DNA of 64,000 nt from JAQBQB01 sp963757185 (GTDB lineage: Bacteria > Gemmatimonadota > Gemmatimonadetes > Gemmatimonadales > Gemmatimonadaceae): positions 1 through 64,000 of the forward strand of contig CAVWQI010000010.1 of NCBI GenBank assembly GCA_963757185.1, read 5' to 3'. The translations under genes were made by a program, and so were the position numbers. Under the pieces are notes generated by a model, which was given only the letters and a program-made list of their open reading frames with translations, was not told the DNA's origin and ran no database searches. Positions 52,214 through 61,369 of the stretch are shown piece after piece (positions within the stretch are counted from its first letter, which is position 1; the number at the start of each line of letters is the position of its first letter).

Positions 52214-54872
52214 GGGCAGCGGCAAGGCGTGCGATTGGGACTCGGAAGGGAGAACACGAGACGTAGTCCAGCCCGATAGAGTGGCAAAAAGCCACGGAGC
52301 GAGGCTCGCCTCCGTGCTCGCCGCAGATGCCAACTTTGAGCTGCGGACGCACTGTTCGACCGGCTTTTACGGCAAATCCAATCAGTTTGCCAACCCCGTT
52401 CCGGTCAAGGACCTGGAACGGGTCGTCGGGAAGTATACCACGATCTACGTAAAGGGGTAGGAACCGCCCGGCATCGTCTCGGCTCAGACCGAAAGTGGTC
52501 TGAGTCAAATCATTGGTGCCAAAAGAAAAGAAGTCAGCCTTTGCCGCGATCTCATCTGCTGTGAGCGCTGCGCGGGGCAACTCTATCATCGTACCGATGG
52601 TGTAGGGAATCTCTTCTCCCATCGCACCAAGAATTCTTTGCGCGGCCTCCTCGAGGATCGCGCGCTGATTCTCGAATTCAGCAACCGTCGCGACGAGCGG
52701 CACCATGATCTCGGGACGCACGTCGAGGCCTCGCCGCTTCGCGCGGACGGCCGCTTCGAAGATGGCGCGGCCCTGCATGTCGGTGATCTCGGGAAACGTG
52801 ATCCCGAGGCGGCAACCGCGATGCCCGAGCATGGGGTTCGTCTCGCGCAACGAATCCACGATGTGTGACAGCTCTTCGCGTGGGATTCCCAGCGTGCGCG
52901 CGAGCAGCTTGCTCTCCTCGCCGCCGTGCGGGAGGAACTCGTGCAACGGCGGATCGAGCAGACGGATCGTCACCGGCAGTCCGCTCATCGCCTCGAAGAT
53001 TCCCTCGAAGTCCGAGCGCTGCATCGGGAGGAGCTTGGCCAGCGCCCGCCGTCGTCCGGCTTCGTCGCGCGCCACGATCATCTCGCGCATCGCGCCGATG
53101 CGTTCGCCCTCGAAGAACATGTGTTCCGTGCGACAGAGCCCGATGCCCTCGGCGCCAAACCCGCGGGCGATGCGCGCGTCCTGCGGCGTGTCGGCGTTCG
53201 CACGGACCCGCAGACGGCGCACGTCGTCGGCCCAGCCGAGCAGACGCGCAAACGACTGATACGTCGGCGCGGACCGGCGGTCGCGCGTGCCGCGAATCAC
53301 CTGCACGACTTCACTCGGCGTCGTGGGCAGGTCGCCGGCATAGATCCGTCCGGATGCGCCGTCCACCGTGACCCAATCGCCCTCGGCGATGATCGCATCG
53401 CCCGCGGTGAAACGGCGGTGGATGACGTCGACGTGGATGTCGCGGCAGCCGACGACCGCGCATTTGCCCATCCCGCGGGCCACGACGGCGGCGTGGCTCG
53501 TCATTCCACCGCGCGCGGTGATCACGGCGCGCGCGGCAACGATTCCGTGAAAATCCTCCGGAGTCGTCTCTTCGCGCACGAGGATCACGCGCTTGCCGGC
53601 CGCGGCTTGTTGCACGGCGACGTCGGGATCGAATACCGCGACGCCGCTCTCGGCCCCCGGACTCGCCGGCAATCCCGTGCAAATAGGCTGCGCGCGAACG
53701 TCGGCGGCGATCACGGGATGGAGCAGCTGGTCGAGCTGTTCCGGAATCACACGCAGAACGGCCGTCGACGGATCGATCGAGCCTTCGTCCACCATGTCGA
53801 TGGCGATGCGCACCGCGGCGGTCGCCGTGCGCTTGCCGGTGCGCGTCTGCAGCAGATACAGCCGCCCGCGCTCGACGGTGAACTCGAGGTCCTGCATGTC
53901 GCGGAAATGACCCTCGAGTCGCTGCTGCGTCTCGAGCAGGTCGTCGTAGGCTTCCGGCAACCGCTTGCTCATCTGGTCGATCGCGAGCGGAGTGCGAATG
54001 CCCGCGACGACGTCCTCGCCCTGCGCGTTCACCAAGAATTCACCGTAGAACTTCTTCTCCCCTGTCGATGGATTTCGCGTGAACGCCACTCCGGTCCCGG
54101 AGTCGTCGCCCAAATTGCCGAACACCATCGCCACTACGCTCACCGCGGTGCCAAGATCGTCGGCGATGCGGTGCACCTTTCTATAGTCCACAGCCTTCTT
54201 AAGGGTCCACGATTTCCACACTGCCTCTATGGCACCCCACAACTGCTCAGCCGGGTCAGTAGGGAACTCCTGGCCGATGCGGTTTCTCACGAGAGCGCGG
54301 TAGTCGTCGACGAGCGCCTTGAGCGCTTCGGCCGAGAGATCCGAATCGTTCTCGGCGCCGGTCGTCATGCGCTTCGTCGTTAGCAAATGCTCGAACTGCG
54401 TCGACGGGACACCGAGGACGACGTCGGCGTACATCTGGATGAAGCGTCGATACGAATCGTACGCGAAGCGATCGTTTCCGCTCGCGCCCGCGAGTCCGCC
54501 GACGGTTTCGTCGTTGAGACCGAGATTGAGGATCGTCTCCATCATCCCCGGCATCGAAACCGGAGCGCCGGAGCGCACCGAAACGAGCAGCGGATTTCTC
54601 GCGTCGCCAAATTTCTTGCCGGTTCCGCGCTCGAGCCGCTCCAGGGCGCCGTTCACCTCTTCGCGCAATCCGTCGGGCACGCGCTTCGTGCGGAGATACT
54701 CGACACACGTCGCGCACGCGATCGTGAACCCCGGCGGGACGGGGACGCCGAGGTTCGTCATCTCGGCGAGTCCGGCGCCCTTGCCGCCGAGGACACTCTT
54801 CATGTCCTTCGTGCCCTCGGCGCGCCCGTCGCCGAAGAAGTAGACGGATTGTTCCGTCGCGGCTGTGGTCAC
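52167..54872 (-). CDS. ppdK: Pyruvate, phosphate dikinase
   Basis: PPDK, 901 aa, interconverts pyruvate + ATP + Pi and PEP + AMP + PPi. GTG 54872 overlaps the purF stop (TAGTG). N-terminal ATP-grasp (GGKGAGLAEMTNLGVPVPPG, SVRSGAPVSMPGMMETILN), central swivelling phospho-His domain (ARGGMTSHAAVVARGMGKCA, His in TSHA), and C-terminal PEP/pyruvate TIM barrel (GIGLCRTEHMFF, ETNPMLGHRGCRLGI, FFSFGTNDLTQTTFG, KVGICGEHGG with the acid/base Cys). All catalytic elements are intact. Placement at the end of the purine genes is unusual. Confidence 0.95.
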   Translation of the reverse strand: MTTAATEQSVYFFGDGRAEGTKDMKSVLGGKGAGLAEMTNLGVPVPPGFTIACATCVEYLRTKRVPDGLREEVNGALERLERGTGKKFGDARNPLLVSVRSGAPVSMPGMMETILNLGLNDETVGGLAGASGNDRFAYDSYRRFIQMYADVVLGVPSTQFEHLLTTKRMTTGAENDSDLSAEALKALVDDYRALVRNRIGQEFPTDPAEQLWGAIEAVWKSWTLKKAVDYRKVHRIADDLGTAVSVVAMVFGNLGDDSGTGVAFTRNPSTGEKKFYGEFLVNAQGEDVVAGIRTPLAIDQMSKRLPEAYDDLLETQQRLEGHFRDMQDLEFTVERGRLYLLQTRTGKRTATAAVRIAIDMVDEGSIDPSTAVLRVIPEQLDQLLHPVIAADVRAQPICTGLPASPGAESGVAVFDPDVAVQQAAAGKRVILVREETTPEDFHGIVAARAVITARGGMTSHAAVVARGMGKCAVVGCRDIHVDVIHRRFTAGDAIIAEGDWVTVDGASGRIYAGDLPTTPSEVVQVIRGTRDRRSAPTYQSFARLLGWADDVRRLRVRANADTPQDARIARGFGAEGIGLCRTEHMFFEGERIGAMREMIVARDEAGRRRALAKLLPMQRSDFEGIFEAMSGLPVTIRLLDPPLHEFLPHGGEESKLLARTLGIPREELSHIVDSLRETNPMLGHRGCRLGITFPEITDMQGRAIFEAAVRAKRRGLDVRPEIMVPLVATVAEFENQRAILEEAAQRILGAMGEEIPYTIGTMIELPRAALTADEIAAKADFFSFGTNDLTQTTFGLSRDDAGRFLPLYVDRGILPDDPFQVLDRNGVGKLIGFAVKAGRTVRPQLKVGICGEHGGEPRSVAFCHSIGLDYVSCSPFRVPIARLAAAHAALESGSSLQALPS

Positions 54873-56251
54873 TAGCAGCCGCAGCCGAACCGAAGCTTGT
54901 CCGGGTCCGCCGGCGGCGCAGTCGGATAGTCGCCGGAGAAACACGCATGACAGAATCCGTCGGGCCCCGACGGCACGGATTCCAACATCCCGTCGAGCGA
55001 GAGATACCCGAGGCTGTCGACGCCGAGGTGTCCAGCGATCTCATCGACTGTGTTGTTCGCCGCGATCAGCTCCTCACGCGACGGCGTGTCGATGCCGTAG
55101 TAGCAGGGACCGGTAACCGGTGGGGAGCTGACGCGCATGTGCACCTCTCGCGCGCCGGCGGCGCGCACCAGCGCGACCAAGCCGCGCGTCGTCGTTCCGC
55201 GCACGATGGAGTCGTCGACTATCACGACACTCTTGCCCTCGATGATCTCGCGCACCGGATTGTACTTGACCTTGACCTTCGCGTCGCGGCCTGCCTGCGT
55301 GGGCTGGATGAACGTGCGCCCGACGTAGTGGTTGCGGATGAGCGCGAGCTCGTAGGGCAGTCCGCTCTCTTCGGCGAATCCCAACGCCGCGGAGTTGGAG
55401 GAGTCGGGCACGCTGAACACCAGGTCAGCGCCGGGCGCGGGATGCTCGCGGGCGAGCCGCTTGCCGAGCGCGCGCCGCGCGCGGTCGACGGAGCCGCCGT
55501 AGACGCGGCTGTCGGGACGCGCGAAGTAGACGTACTCGAACACGCAGCGCCGCGATTCCAGCTTCGGCAGCGGATGCGACGACTGCACGCCGTTGCCGTT
55601 GACCGACACGATCTCGCCCGGCTCGACGTCGCGTTCGTAGGTGGCGCCGACGATGTCGAGCGCGCAGGTCTCGGACGCGAACACGACGGCGTCGCCGAGC
55701 CGGCCCATCGCCAGCGGGCGCCAGCCGCGCGGGTCACGCGCGGCGAGCAGCGTGTCGCCCATCGCGACGATCAAGCTGTATGCGCCGTCGACTCGTTTGA
55801 GCGCGTCGGCCAAGCGTAACGCCGGCGTCGGGGCCGTCGAGCGCGCGAGCTCATGGACGATGACCTCGGAGTCATTCGTCGACGCGAAGATCGACCCCTT
55901 GTCCTCGAGCTCGTGACGCACCTCGGCAGCGTTGATCAGGTTGCCGTTGTGGGCGAGCGTGATGAACCCGCCCTTGGAGCGCGCGACGACGGGTTGCGCG
56001 TTGTCGATGGTCGACGAGCCGGCGGTGCTGTAGCGCGTGTGGCCGACAGCCGACGTGCCCGGGATCTTCGCAAGCTCTTGGGAGAGCGTATCGGAGAGCG
56101 TGCCCATCCGGCGCACGGCGCGCGCTTGTCCCGCGTCATCGATCGACACCACGCCGACCGATTCTTGACCGCGATGCTGGAGGGAGTACAAGCCGAGCTG
56201 CGCGATATGCGTCGCGTCGGGATGGCCGTGGACTCCGAAAATGCCGCACAT
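54872..56251 (-). CDS. purF: Amidophosphoribosyltransferase
   Basis: First committed enzyme of purine synthesis, PRPP + Gln to 5-phosphoribosylamine, 459 aa. The N-terminal nucleophile Cys2 follows Met directly (MCGIFGVHGHPDATHIAQLG), without a propeptide. The glutaminase domain has HNGNLINAAEVR and RGWRPLAMGRLGD, and the PRTase domain the PRPP loop SVVIVDDSIVRGTTTRG. Conserved Cys in the C-terminal region (ACFSGDYP) fit the Fe-S type of Bacillus PurF. The gene lies 48 bases after purL. Confidence 0.95.
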   Translation of the reverse strand: MCGIFGVHGHPDATHIAQLGLYSLQHRGQESVGVVSIDDAGQARAVRRMGTLSDTLSQELAKIPGTSAVGHTRYSTAGSSTIDNAQPVVARSKGGFITLAHNGNLINAAEVRHELEDKGSIFASTNDSEVIVHELARSTAPTPALRLADALKRVDGAYSLIVAMGDTLLAARDPRGWRPLAMGRLGDAVVFASETCALDIVGATYERDVEPGEIVSVNGNGVQSSHPLPKLESRRCVFEYVYFARPDSRVYGGSVDRARRALGKRLAREHPAPGADLVFSVPDSSNSAALGFAEESGLPYELALIRNHYVGRTFIQPTQAGRDAKVKVKYNPVREIIEGKSVVIVDDSIVRGTTTRGLVALVRAAGAREVHMRVSSPPVTGPCYYGIDTPSREELIAANNTVDEIAGHLGVDSLGYLSLDGMLESVPSGPDGFCHACFSGDYPTAPPADPDKLRFGCGC

Positions 56252-56299
56252 GAATTCAGGTCCGGGCTACGATCACAACGGTCGCTCTCGCCGCCGTTG

Positions 56300-58585
56300 T
56301 CACTGCGCGGCGAGCGCCGACTGGGCCATGATCCGGGGAATCGTTTCGTGATAGGCGGCGTCGAGCCGCTCGAGCGGCGCGACGATGCGCGTCGACTTCG
56401 TTGAAATGTGCACCGAAGAGCCGCTCGAGCCTACTGTGCCGACGACAGTGGCCGGAATTCCCCGGTCCGCGGCGATGGCGAGCACGACGTCCGGCGACGC
56501 CGTGCTGACCACGGCCCGCGCCTGGGCCTCACCATAGAGCACCGCGCGATCCGGGACGGCGGGCCAGTGTCCCAGATCGACCGTCGCTCCGCGTTGGTCC
56601 GCGCGGTCCATGATGCAGCACTCCACGATGGCGACCGCGAGGCCGCCGTCGCTGCAGTCGTGCGCGGAGCGGATCACGCCGCGCTCGATCGCCTCGAGGA
56701 GCAAGCCGATCAGCTCACGCTCGTCGTCCACGTTGCACGGCGGGGGCGAGCCGGCGACCACTCCATGGATTCGCGACAGGTACTCGCTGGCACCGATGTG
56801 ATCCGTGGGTGAACCCAGCAGTATGATCACATCGCCCTCCTCGCGGAACGGAGCGCGGGTCACGTGCGCGAGCGATTCGACGAGGCCGACCATTCCGATG
56901 ACCGGCGTCGGAAACACCGCGCCGCTGGGATTCTCGTTGTAGAGCGATACGTTGCCGCCGGTGACCGGCGTTCCCAGCGCGTCGCAAGCCTCCGCCATCC
57001 CGCGGACGGCCTCACGGAGCTGGTAGTAGACCTCGGGGCGGCGCGGATTTCCGAAGTTCAAGTTGTTCGTAATGGCCTTCGGACGTGCGCCGGCGCAGGC
57101 CACGTTTCTCGCCGCCTCGCACACGGCGATTCGGGCTCCGACGCGTGGATCGAGATAGACGTAGCGCCCGTTGCAGTCCGTCTTGAGCGCGAGAGCGCGG
57201 TCGGTGCCGCGCACGCGGACGACCGCCGCATCGCCGCCGGGACCGACGACGGTATTCGTACGGACGGTCGTGTCGTACTGCCGGAAGACCCACGTCTTGG
57301 ACGCGATGTTCGGCGACGAGAGCATCCGCTCCAGCGTCCAGAGCGGGTCGCGTTCCTCCGGCAACTCGGCGATCGCGCTGACGTCGCGCTCTCGCGCCTC
57401 GCGAACCACTTCGCTCTCCTGCGCGTCGGGCGTGTAGGTGGGGCAGTCGGTGACGAGCCGCGTCCCCGGGAACTCGGCGACGACGCGCTCGCCTTCGGTC
57501 ACGCGATACACCGGCTCGGCGATGACCTCGCCGATCACGGCCGTGGTGAGATCCCACTTCGATAGAATCGCCGCGACTTCGTCTTCGCGGCCCCGCTTGG
57601 CGACGACCAGCATGCGCTCCTGCGATTCGCTGAGCAGGATCTCGTACGGTGTCATCCCGGTCTCGCGAACCGGAACTTTGGTGGTGTCGATCGTAACGCC
57701 GACGTCCCCGCGCGCCGCCATCTCGGCGGACGACGACGTGAGCCCCGCGGCGCCCATGTCCTGAATGGCGACGATGGCGCCGCTGCGGATCAACTCGAGG
57801 CTCGCCTCGAGCAACAGCTTTTCGGTGAATGGATCGCCGACCTGCACGCGCGGGCGTTTGGCGTCGCTCTGCGCGGACAGATCCTCAGAAGCAAAGGAAG
57901 CGCCGTGAATGCCGTCGCGGCCGGTGCGGGCGCCGACGGCGATGATCGGATTTCCGACGCCCTGCGCCACGGCGCGAATCAACTCGTCCTCGTGCATCAG
58001 GCCCACACACATCGCGTTGACGAGCGGATTGCCTTCGTACGACGGATCGAACGAGACCTCGCCGGCGACGGTCGGTATGCCGACGCAGTTGCCGTAGTCG
58101 CCGATGCCTTTCACCACGCCGCTGAACAGATATCTGACGCGCGCCGAGTCGAGGGAGCCGAACCGGAGCGAATTGAGCATCGCGATCGGCCGCGCGCCCA
58201 TGGTGAACACGTCGCGCAGAATGCCGCCGACGCCGGTCGCCGCCCCTTGATAGGGCTCGACGGCCGAGGGATGGTTGTGCGACTCGATCTTGAACGCGAC
58301 GGCGAGGCCGTCGCCGATGCTGATCACGCCGGCGTTCTCACCAGGCCCCTGCAACACGAACGGCGCCGTTGTGGGAAGCGTCTTGAGTAACGGACGCGAA
58401 TGCTTGTACGAGCAGTGCTCGCTCCACAGCGCGCTCACGATGCCCAGCTCAGTGAAGGTCGGCTCGCGCCCCAGCATGTCGACGAGTCGGCGGTACTCGT
58501 CCGGCGTGAGTCCGTGTTCGGCGATGAGCGCCGGGGTGATGGCGGGATCGCCGGGACGCGGCTCGACCTTCGCGCTGGCTTGCAT
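56300..58585 (-). CDS. purL: Phosphoribosylformylglycinamidine synthase subunit PurL
   Basis: Large (synthetase) subunit of the three-part FGAM synthase, 761 aa, the small form that needs PurQ and PurS. Motifs include LWSEHCSYKHSRPLL, the ATP/Mg-binding FKIESHNHPSAVEPYQGAAT, GVGGILRDVFTMGARPIA, and in the second half PKAITNNLNFGNP, VTGGNVSLYNE and SAHDCSDGGLAVAI. Both AIRS-like halves are complete. It is separated from purQ by the BamE-like gene. Confidence 0.95.
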   Translation of the reverse strand: MQASAKVEPRPGDPAITPALIAEHGLTPDEYRRLVDMLGREPTFTELGIVSALWSEHCSYKHSRPLLKTLPTTAPFVLQGPGENAGVISIGDGLAVAFKIESHNHPSAVEPYQGAATGVGGILRDVFTMGARPIAMLNSLRFGSLDSARVRYLFSGVVKGIGDYGNCVGIPTVAGEVSFDPSYEGNPLVNAMCVGLMHEDELIRAVAQGVGNPIIAVGARTGRDGIHGASFASEDLSAQSDAKRPRVQVGDPFTEKLLLEASLELIRSGAIVAIQDMGAAGLTSSSAEMAARGDVGVTIDTTKVPVRETGMTPYEILLSESQERMLVVAKRGREDEVAAILSKWDLTTAVIGEVIAEPVYRVTEGERVVAEFPGTRLVTDCPTYTPDAQESEVVREARERDVSAIAELPEERDPLWTLERMLSSPNIASKTWVFRQYDTTVRTNTVVGPGGDAAVVRVRGTDRALALKTDCNGRYVYLDPRVGARIAVCEAARNVACAGARPKAITNNLNFGNPRRPEVYYQLREAVRGMAEACDALGTPVTGGNVSLYNENPSGAVFPTPVIGMVGLVESLAHVTRAPFREEGDVIILLGSPTDHIGASEYLSRIHGVVAGSPPPCNVDDERELIGLLLEAIERGVIRSAHDCSDGGLAVAIVECCIMDRADQRGATVDLGHWPAVPDRAVLYGEAQARAVVSTASPDVVLAIAADRGIPATVVGTVGSSGSSVHISTKSTRIVAPLERLDAAYHETIPRIMAQSALAAQ

Positions 58586-58592
58586 CGTCTAG

Positions 58593-59315
58593 TCAGCTCT
58601 TTGGTTTCTTGTTCGGATCCGGTTTGATGGCCGCGTCCGACTTCTTCGCCGTGTCCTTCTTGGGCGTCGGCGCGGGTCTGAACACCTCGGGCAACTTCGG
58701 CGGGACGGTGGGGGCTGGAGCGGCAGCGGCAGCCGGAGCGGGGGCAACAACCTTTTCGGGAACTGGTTTGTTGGGCGCCGTCTCGCCGTTTTCCACCTTC
58801 ACCTTCTCGGCTTTGTCGACCTTCTCGACTCTCACGACCGTCGCCGTCTTCGCGGCTTTCACCGGCTTCACGACGTTGGCAGGCTGTACGGCCTTATCGA
58901 CGCCCTCGACCTTCGGGGGCTCGACTTTCACGAGCTTGGCGGGTTTCGCGGCCTGGGCCGGCTTTTCCGCCTTGTCAGACATGACGATGTCCACCGGTTC
59001 GGGACCGTTGTGCAGGTCGGCGGCCAGGATCATACGCGGCGAACTGCTCGTGCCGGAATAGCGGCGAGCGTTCGACCGAAAGATGGCATCGACCACTTTG
59101 CCGCTGTCGAGGACGACGAGGTCGCTCATACCGCACGAGCGCTCGCAGCCGTTCTTGTAGATCAGATACGTGTGGCCGTCGTAGGTGCGCGTGGACATCG
59201 GCTCACCCAACTTGGCGACCACCTGCGCCTGGGTCATGCCCGGATCGATCGTCGGGGGACCCTGACCAAGGGCGGGTGACGCGGCGACTGCGACGGCAAG
59301 GACGAACGCGATCAT
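58593..59315 (-). CDS. Exported BamE/SmpA-like protein with Lys/Pro/Val-rich tail
   Basis: Protein of 240 aa. ATG 59315 has GAGGAAA at good distance and starts a signal peptide (MIAFVLAVAVAASPALGQG). Residues about 22-65 resemble the SmpA/OmlA/BamE motif (IDPGMTQAQVVAKLGEP, then TYLIYKNG), with a Cys pair (GCERSCG). From about 105 to the end the chain is low complexity in Lys, Pro, Ala and Val (KPAKLVKVEPPKVEG, KPVPEKVVAPAP), like TonB-type periplasm-spanning linkers. It sits between purQ and purL with gaps of 10 and 7 bases. Function unknown; no link to purines is evident. Confidence 0.78.
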   Translation of the reverse strand: MIAFVLAVAVAASPALGQGPPTIDPGMTQAQVVAKLGEPMSTRTYDGHTYLIYKNGCERSCGMSDLVVLDSGKVVDAIFRSNARRYSGTSSSPRMILAADLHNGPEPVDIVMSDKAEKPAQAAKPAKLVKVEPPKVEGVDKAVQPANVVKPVKAAKTATVVRVEKVDKAEKVKVENGETAPNKPVPEKVVAPAPAAAAAPAPTVPPKLPEVFRPAPTPKKDTAKKSDAAIKPDPNKKPKS

Positions 59316-59325
59316 TGCAGTTTCC

Positions 59326-60018
59326 TCATGCAGTGACGCGGGCGAGCACCGATTCGAAAATGCCGAGTCCGTCGGAGGACCCCAGCAACGCATCGACGGC
59401 ACGCTCGGGGTGCGGCATCATGCCGAGCACGTTTCCCGCGTCGTTGACGATTCCGGCGATGGCGCGCGTGGAGCCGTTCGGACTCCACCACTCGTCGGCG
59501 TCGCCCGGACCGCCCACGTAGCGAAATACCACGCGCCCTTCGCCTTCCAGTCTATCGACCGTTTGCTGGTCCGCCGTGTAACGACCGTCACCGTGAGCGA
59601 TGGGAATTCTGAGCACTTGCCCGGCCTCGTACCGGTTGCTGAACAGCGTATCCGTGGACTCGACACGAACCGATACAGTTTCCGACACGAACTTCAGACT
59701 TTCGTTGCGCAGCAATGCCCCCGGCAGGAGTCCGGCCTCGCACGCAATCTGAAATCCGTTGCAGATGGCGAGGACCGGACCGCCGCGCTGCGCGAACGCG
59801 ATCACCTCTTGCATGATCGGGCTGAAGCGCGCGATGGCGCCCGGGCGGAGATAGTCGCCGTACGAGAATCCACCCGGCAGGATCACGACGTCGCTGTGTT
59901 GGAGGTCGTGATCCTTGTGCCAGAGGAAAGTCGCCTCCTCGCCGATGCCGTCCACCACGGCGCGGTACGCGTCGTAGTCGCAGTTGGATGCGGGAAAGGT
60001 GACGACGCCGAACTTCAT
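59326..60018 (-). CDS. purQ: Phosphoribosylformylglycinamidine synthase subunit PurQ
   Basis: Class-I glutamine amidotransferase subunit, 230 aa, supplying ammonia to PurL. Starts MKFGVVTFPASNCDYDA; the nucleophile Cys is in LAICNGFQIACEAGLL, the oxyanion region in ILPGGFSYGDYLRPGAIA and the His-Glu pair in MMPHPERAVD. ATG 60018 overlaps the purS stop (ATGA). A long in-frame extension to 60588 lies across purS and is not used. Confidence 0.95.
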   Translation of the reverse strand: MKFGVVTFPASNCDYDAYRAVVDGIGEEATFLWHKDHDLQHSDVVILPGGFSYGDYLRPGAIARFSPIMQEVIAFAQRGGPVLAICNGFQIACEAGLLPGALLRNESLKFVSETVSVRVESTDTLFSNRYEAGQVLRIPIAHGDGRYTADQQTVDRLEGEGRVVFRYVGGPGDADEWWSPNGSTRAIAGIVNDAGNVLGMMPHPERAVDALLGSSDGLGIFESVLARVTA

Positions 60019-60272
60019 GTGGCCTCCACAGCGGCGATCTCGAAATCTTCCGTGACGGGATTGGCGAGCAGGCGGTCGCACATCTCGCGCGTCGAGCGCT
60101 CCGCTTCTTGCGCGTCGCCCGCGTCGAGTTCCACGACGATATGGCGGCCGACGTGGACGTCGCGCACGCCGGCGAAGCCGAGCGTGTGCAACGCGTCGGC
60201 GACGGTTCGCCCTTGCGGATCGAGAATGCCTCGGCGCGGGATGATGTGAACGGCGATGCGATATCGGCTCAT
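60015..60272 (-). CDS. purS: Phosphoribosylformylglycinamidine synthase subunit PurS
   Basis: Small bridging subunit, 85 aa, of the PurLQS complex: YRIAVHIIPRRGILDPQGRT, ALHTLGFAGVRDVHVGRHI and a C-terminal CDRLLANPVTEDFEI match the family. ATGA overlaps with pssA upstream and purQ downstream show it is cotranslated between lipid and purine genes. Confidence 0.94.
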   Translation of the reverse strand: MSRYRIAVHIIPRRGILDPQGRTVADALHTLGFAGVRDVHVGRHIVVELDAGDAQEAERSTREMCDRLLANPVTEDFEIAAVEAT

Positions 60273-61369
60273 TCGGGCTTTCCGCTCTGAGAGTCGGGAG
60301 GTGAGGTCGGCGGCGACGGATTTTGAGGCGGCGACCCAGGCGGTCGGTTTCCGCGCTGTCCCCCTCCTCGGCGACGGCGACGGCGCCGCGCTTGGGCGTC
60401 GCCGCGTGCTCCGTCGCGCGACTCGCGTCGGTCGTCGTCGCGGCCGTGTGAGCGCGTTTCGAACGTCTCGGCAGACACGCCGGCGGCGGCAATCCGGGGA
60501 GGCGTTCGAGCCGGCTGCTCCCGTGGCGCCTCCTCGTCGCCCGCCTCGCCCTCTTCGTCGCCGTACGCCTCTTCGGGCGATCCGGCACGGCTCAGCATCC
60601 CGAGGACCGCCGCCCGCAAGAACCCGTACAGCACGTACGCCAGGAGAGCAGGGAAGATGAACTCCTCTTTACGCACGACCAGCAGAACGACAGACCCGAG
60701 CACGACGACCGAGCCGAGCAGCTTGCGCGGCGTCCGCCAGCCGATGGCGGGGACGTTCGGATAGGGCACTTCGCTGATCATGAGCGCCGCGAGCACGGCC
60801 ATGAGTCCGCGAAGGATCACGTGCCAGGGCAGGTCGGAGAGCGTGCTGTCCGTGAAGAGAATGACGGATTTGCTGTAGAGCGGCGTCTGGCTGAACCAGT
60901 AGTACGTCGCGAGCGTGATGCCGGCGGCCGGCGTAGGAAGGCCGTGGAAGTACGTCTTCTTGCGACCTGCCTGCTCGATGTTGAAGCGGGCCAGGCGCAT
61001 CACGGCGCACGCGGTGAAGATGAAGACGAACAACCATTCCCACGTGCCGCGGCTCGGCAGCTCGAGGTACATCATGATCGCCGGCGCGAGGCCGAACGAA
61101 ATCGCGTCGACGAGCGAGTCGAGCTCTTCGCCGAACCGGCTGCCGGTCCCCGTCGCGCGCGCGACGCGCCCGTCGAGCACGTCGGCGATCCCGCCCACGA
61201 GGATGAACGCCGGAGCGACCGAGAACTCGCCGCGGATGGCGAGGATGATCGCGTAGACGCCGCAGAAGAGGTTGAAGAGCGTGAGCCCATTCGGCATCAG
61301 CACGACGGCGCGTCGCACGACTTTGCGAGGCCGTCGCTCGCCACCGGGGCCGCGGCGCATGGCGATCAT
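60269..61369 (-). CDS. pssA: CDP-diacylglycerol-serine O-phosphatidyltransferase
   Basis: Membrane enzyme making phosphatidylserine from CDP-diacylglycerol and serine, 366 aa. The CDP-alcohol phosphotransferase motif is complete (IADVLDGRVARATGTGSRF, ELDSLVDAISFG: D-x2-DG-x2-AR-x8-G-x3-D-x3-D). About eight TMs end near residue 265. A cytosolic tail of about 100 residues follows, acidic first (EEAYGDEEGEAGDEE), then very Arg/Gly-rich and Pro/Ser-rich, longer than usual and possibly RNA- or lipid-binding. Product passes to Psd, encoded immediately upstream with an ATGA overlap. Confidence 0.93.
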   Translation of the reverse strand: MIAMRRGPGGERRPRKVVRRAVVLMPNGLTLFNLFCGVYAIILAIRGEFSVAPAFILVGGIADVLDGRVARATGTGSRFGEELDSLVDAISFGLAPAIMMYLELPSRGTWEWLFVFIFTACAVMRLARFNIEQAGRKKTYFHGLPTPAAGITLATYYWFSQTPLYSKSVILFTDSTLSDLPWHVILRGLMAVLAALMISEVPYPNVPAIGWRTPRKLLGSVVVLGSVVLLVVRKEEFIFPALLAYVLYGFLRAAVLGMLSRAGSPEEAYGDEEGEAGDEEAPREQPARTPPRIAAAGVSAETFETRSHGRDDDRRESRDGARGDAQARRRRRRRGGGQRGNRPPGSPPQNPSPPTSPPDSQSGKPE

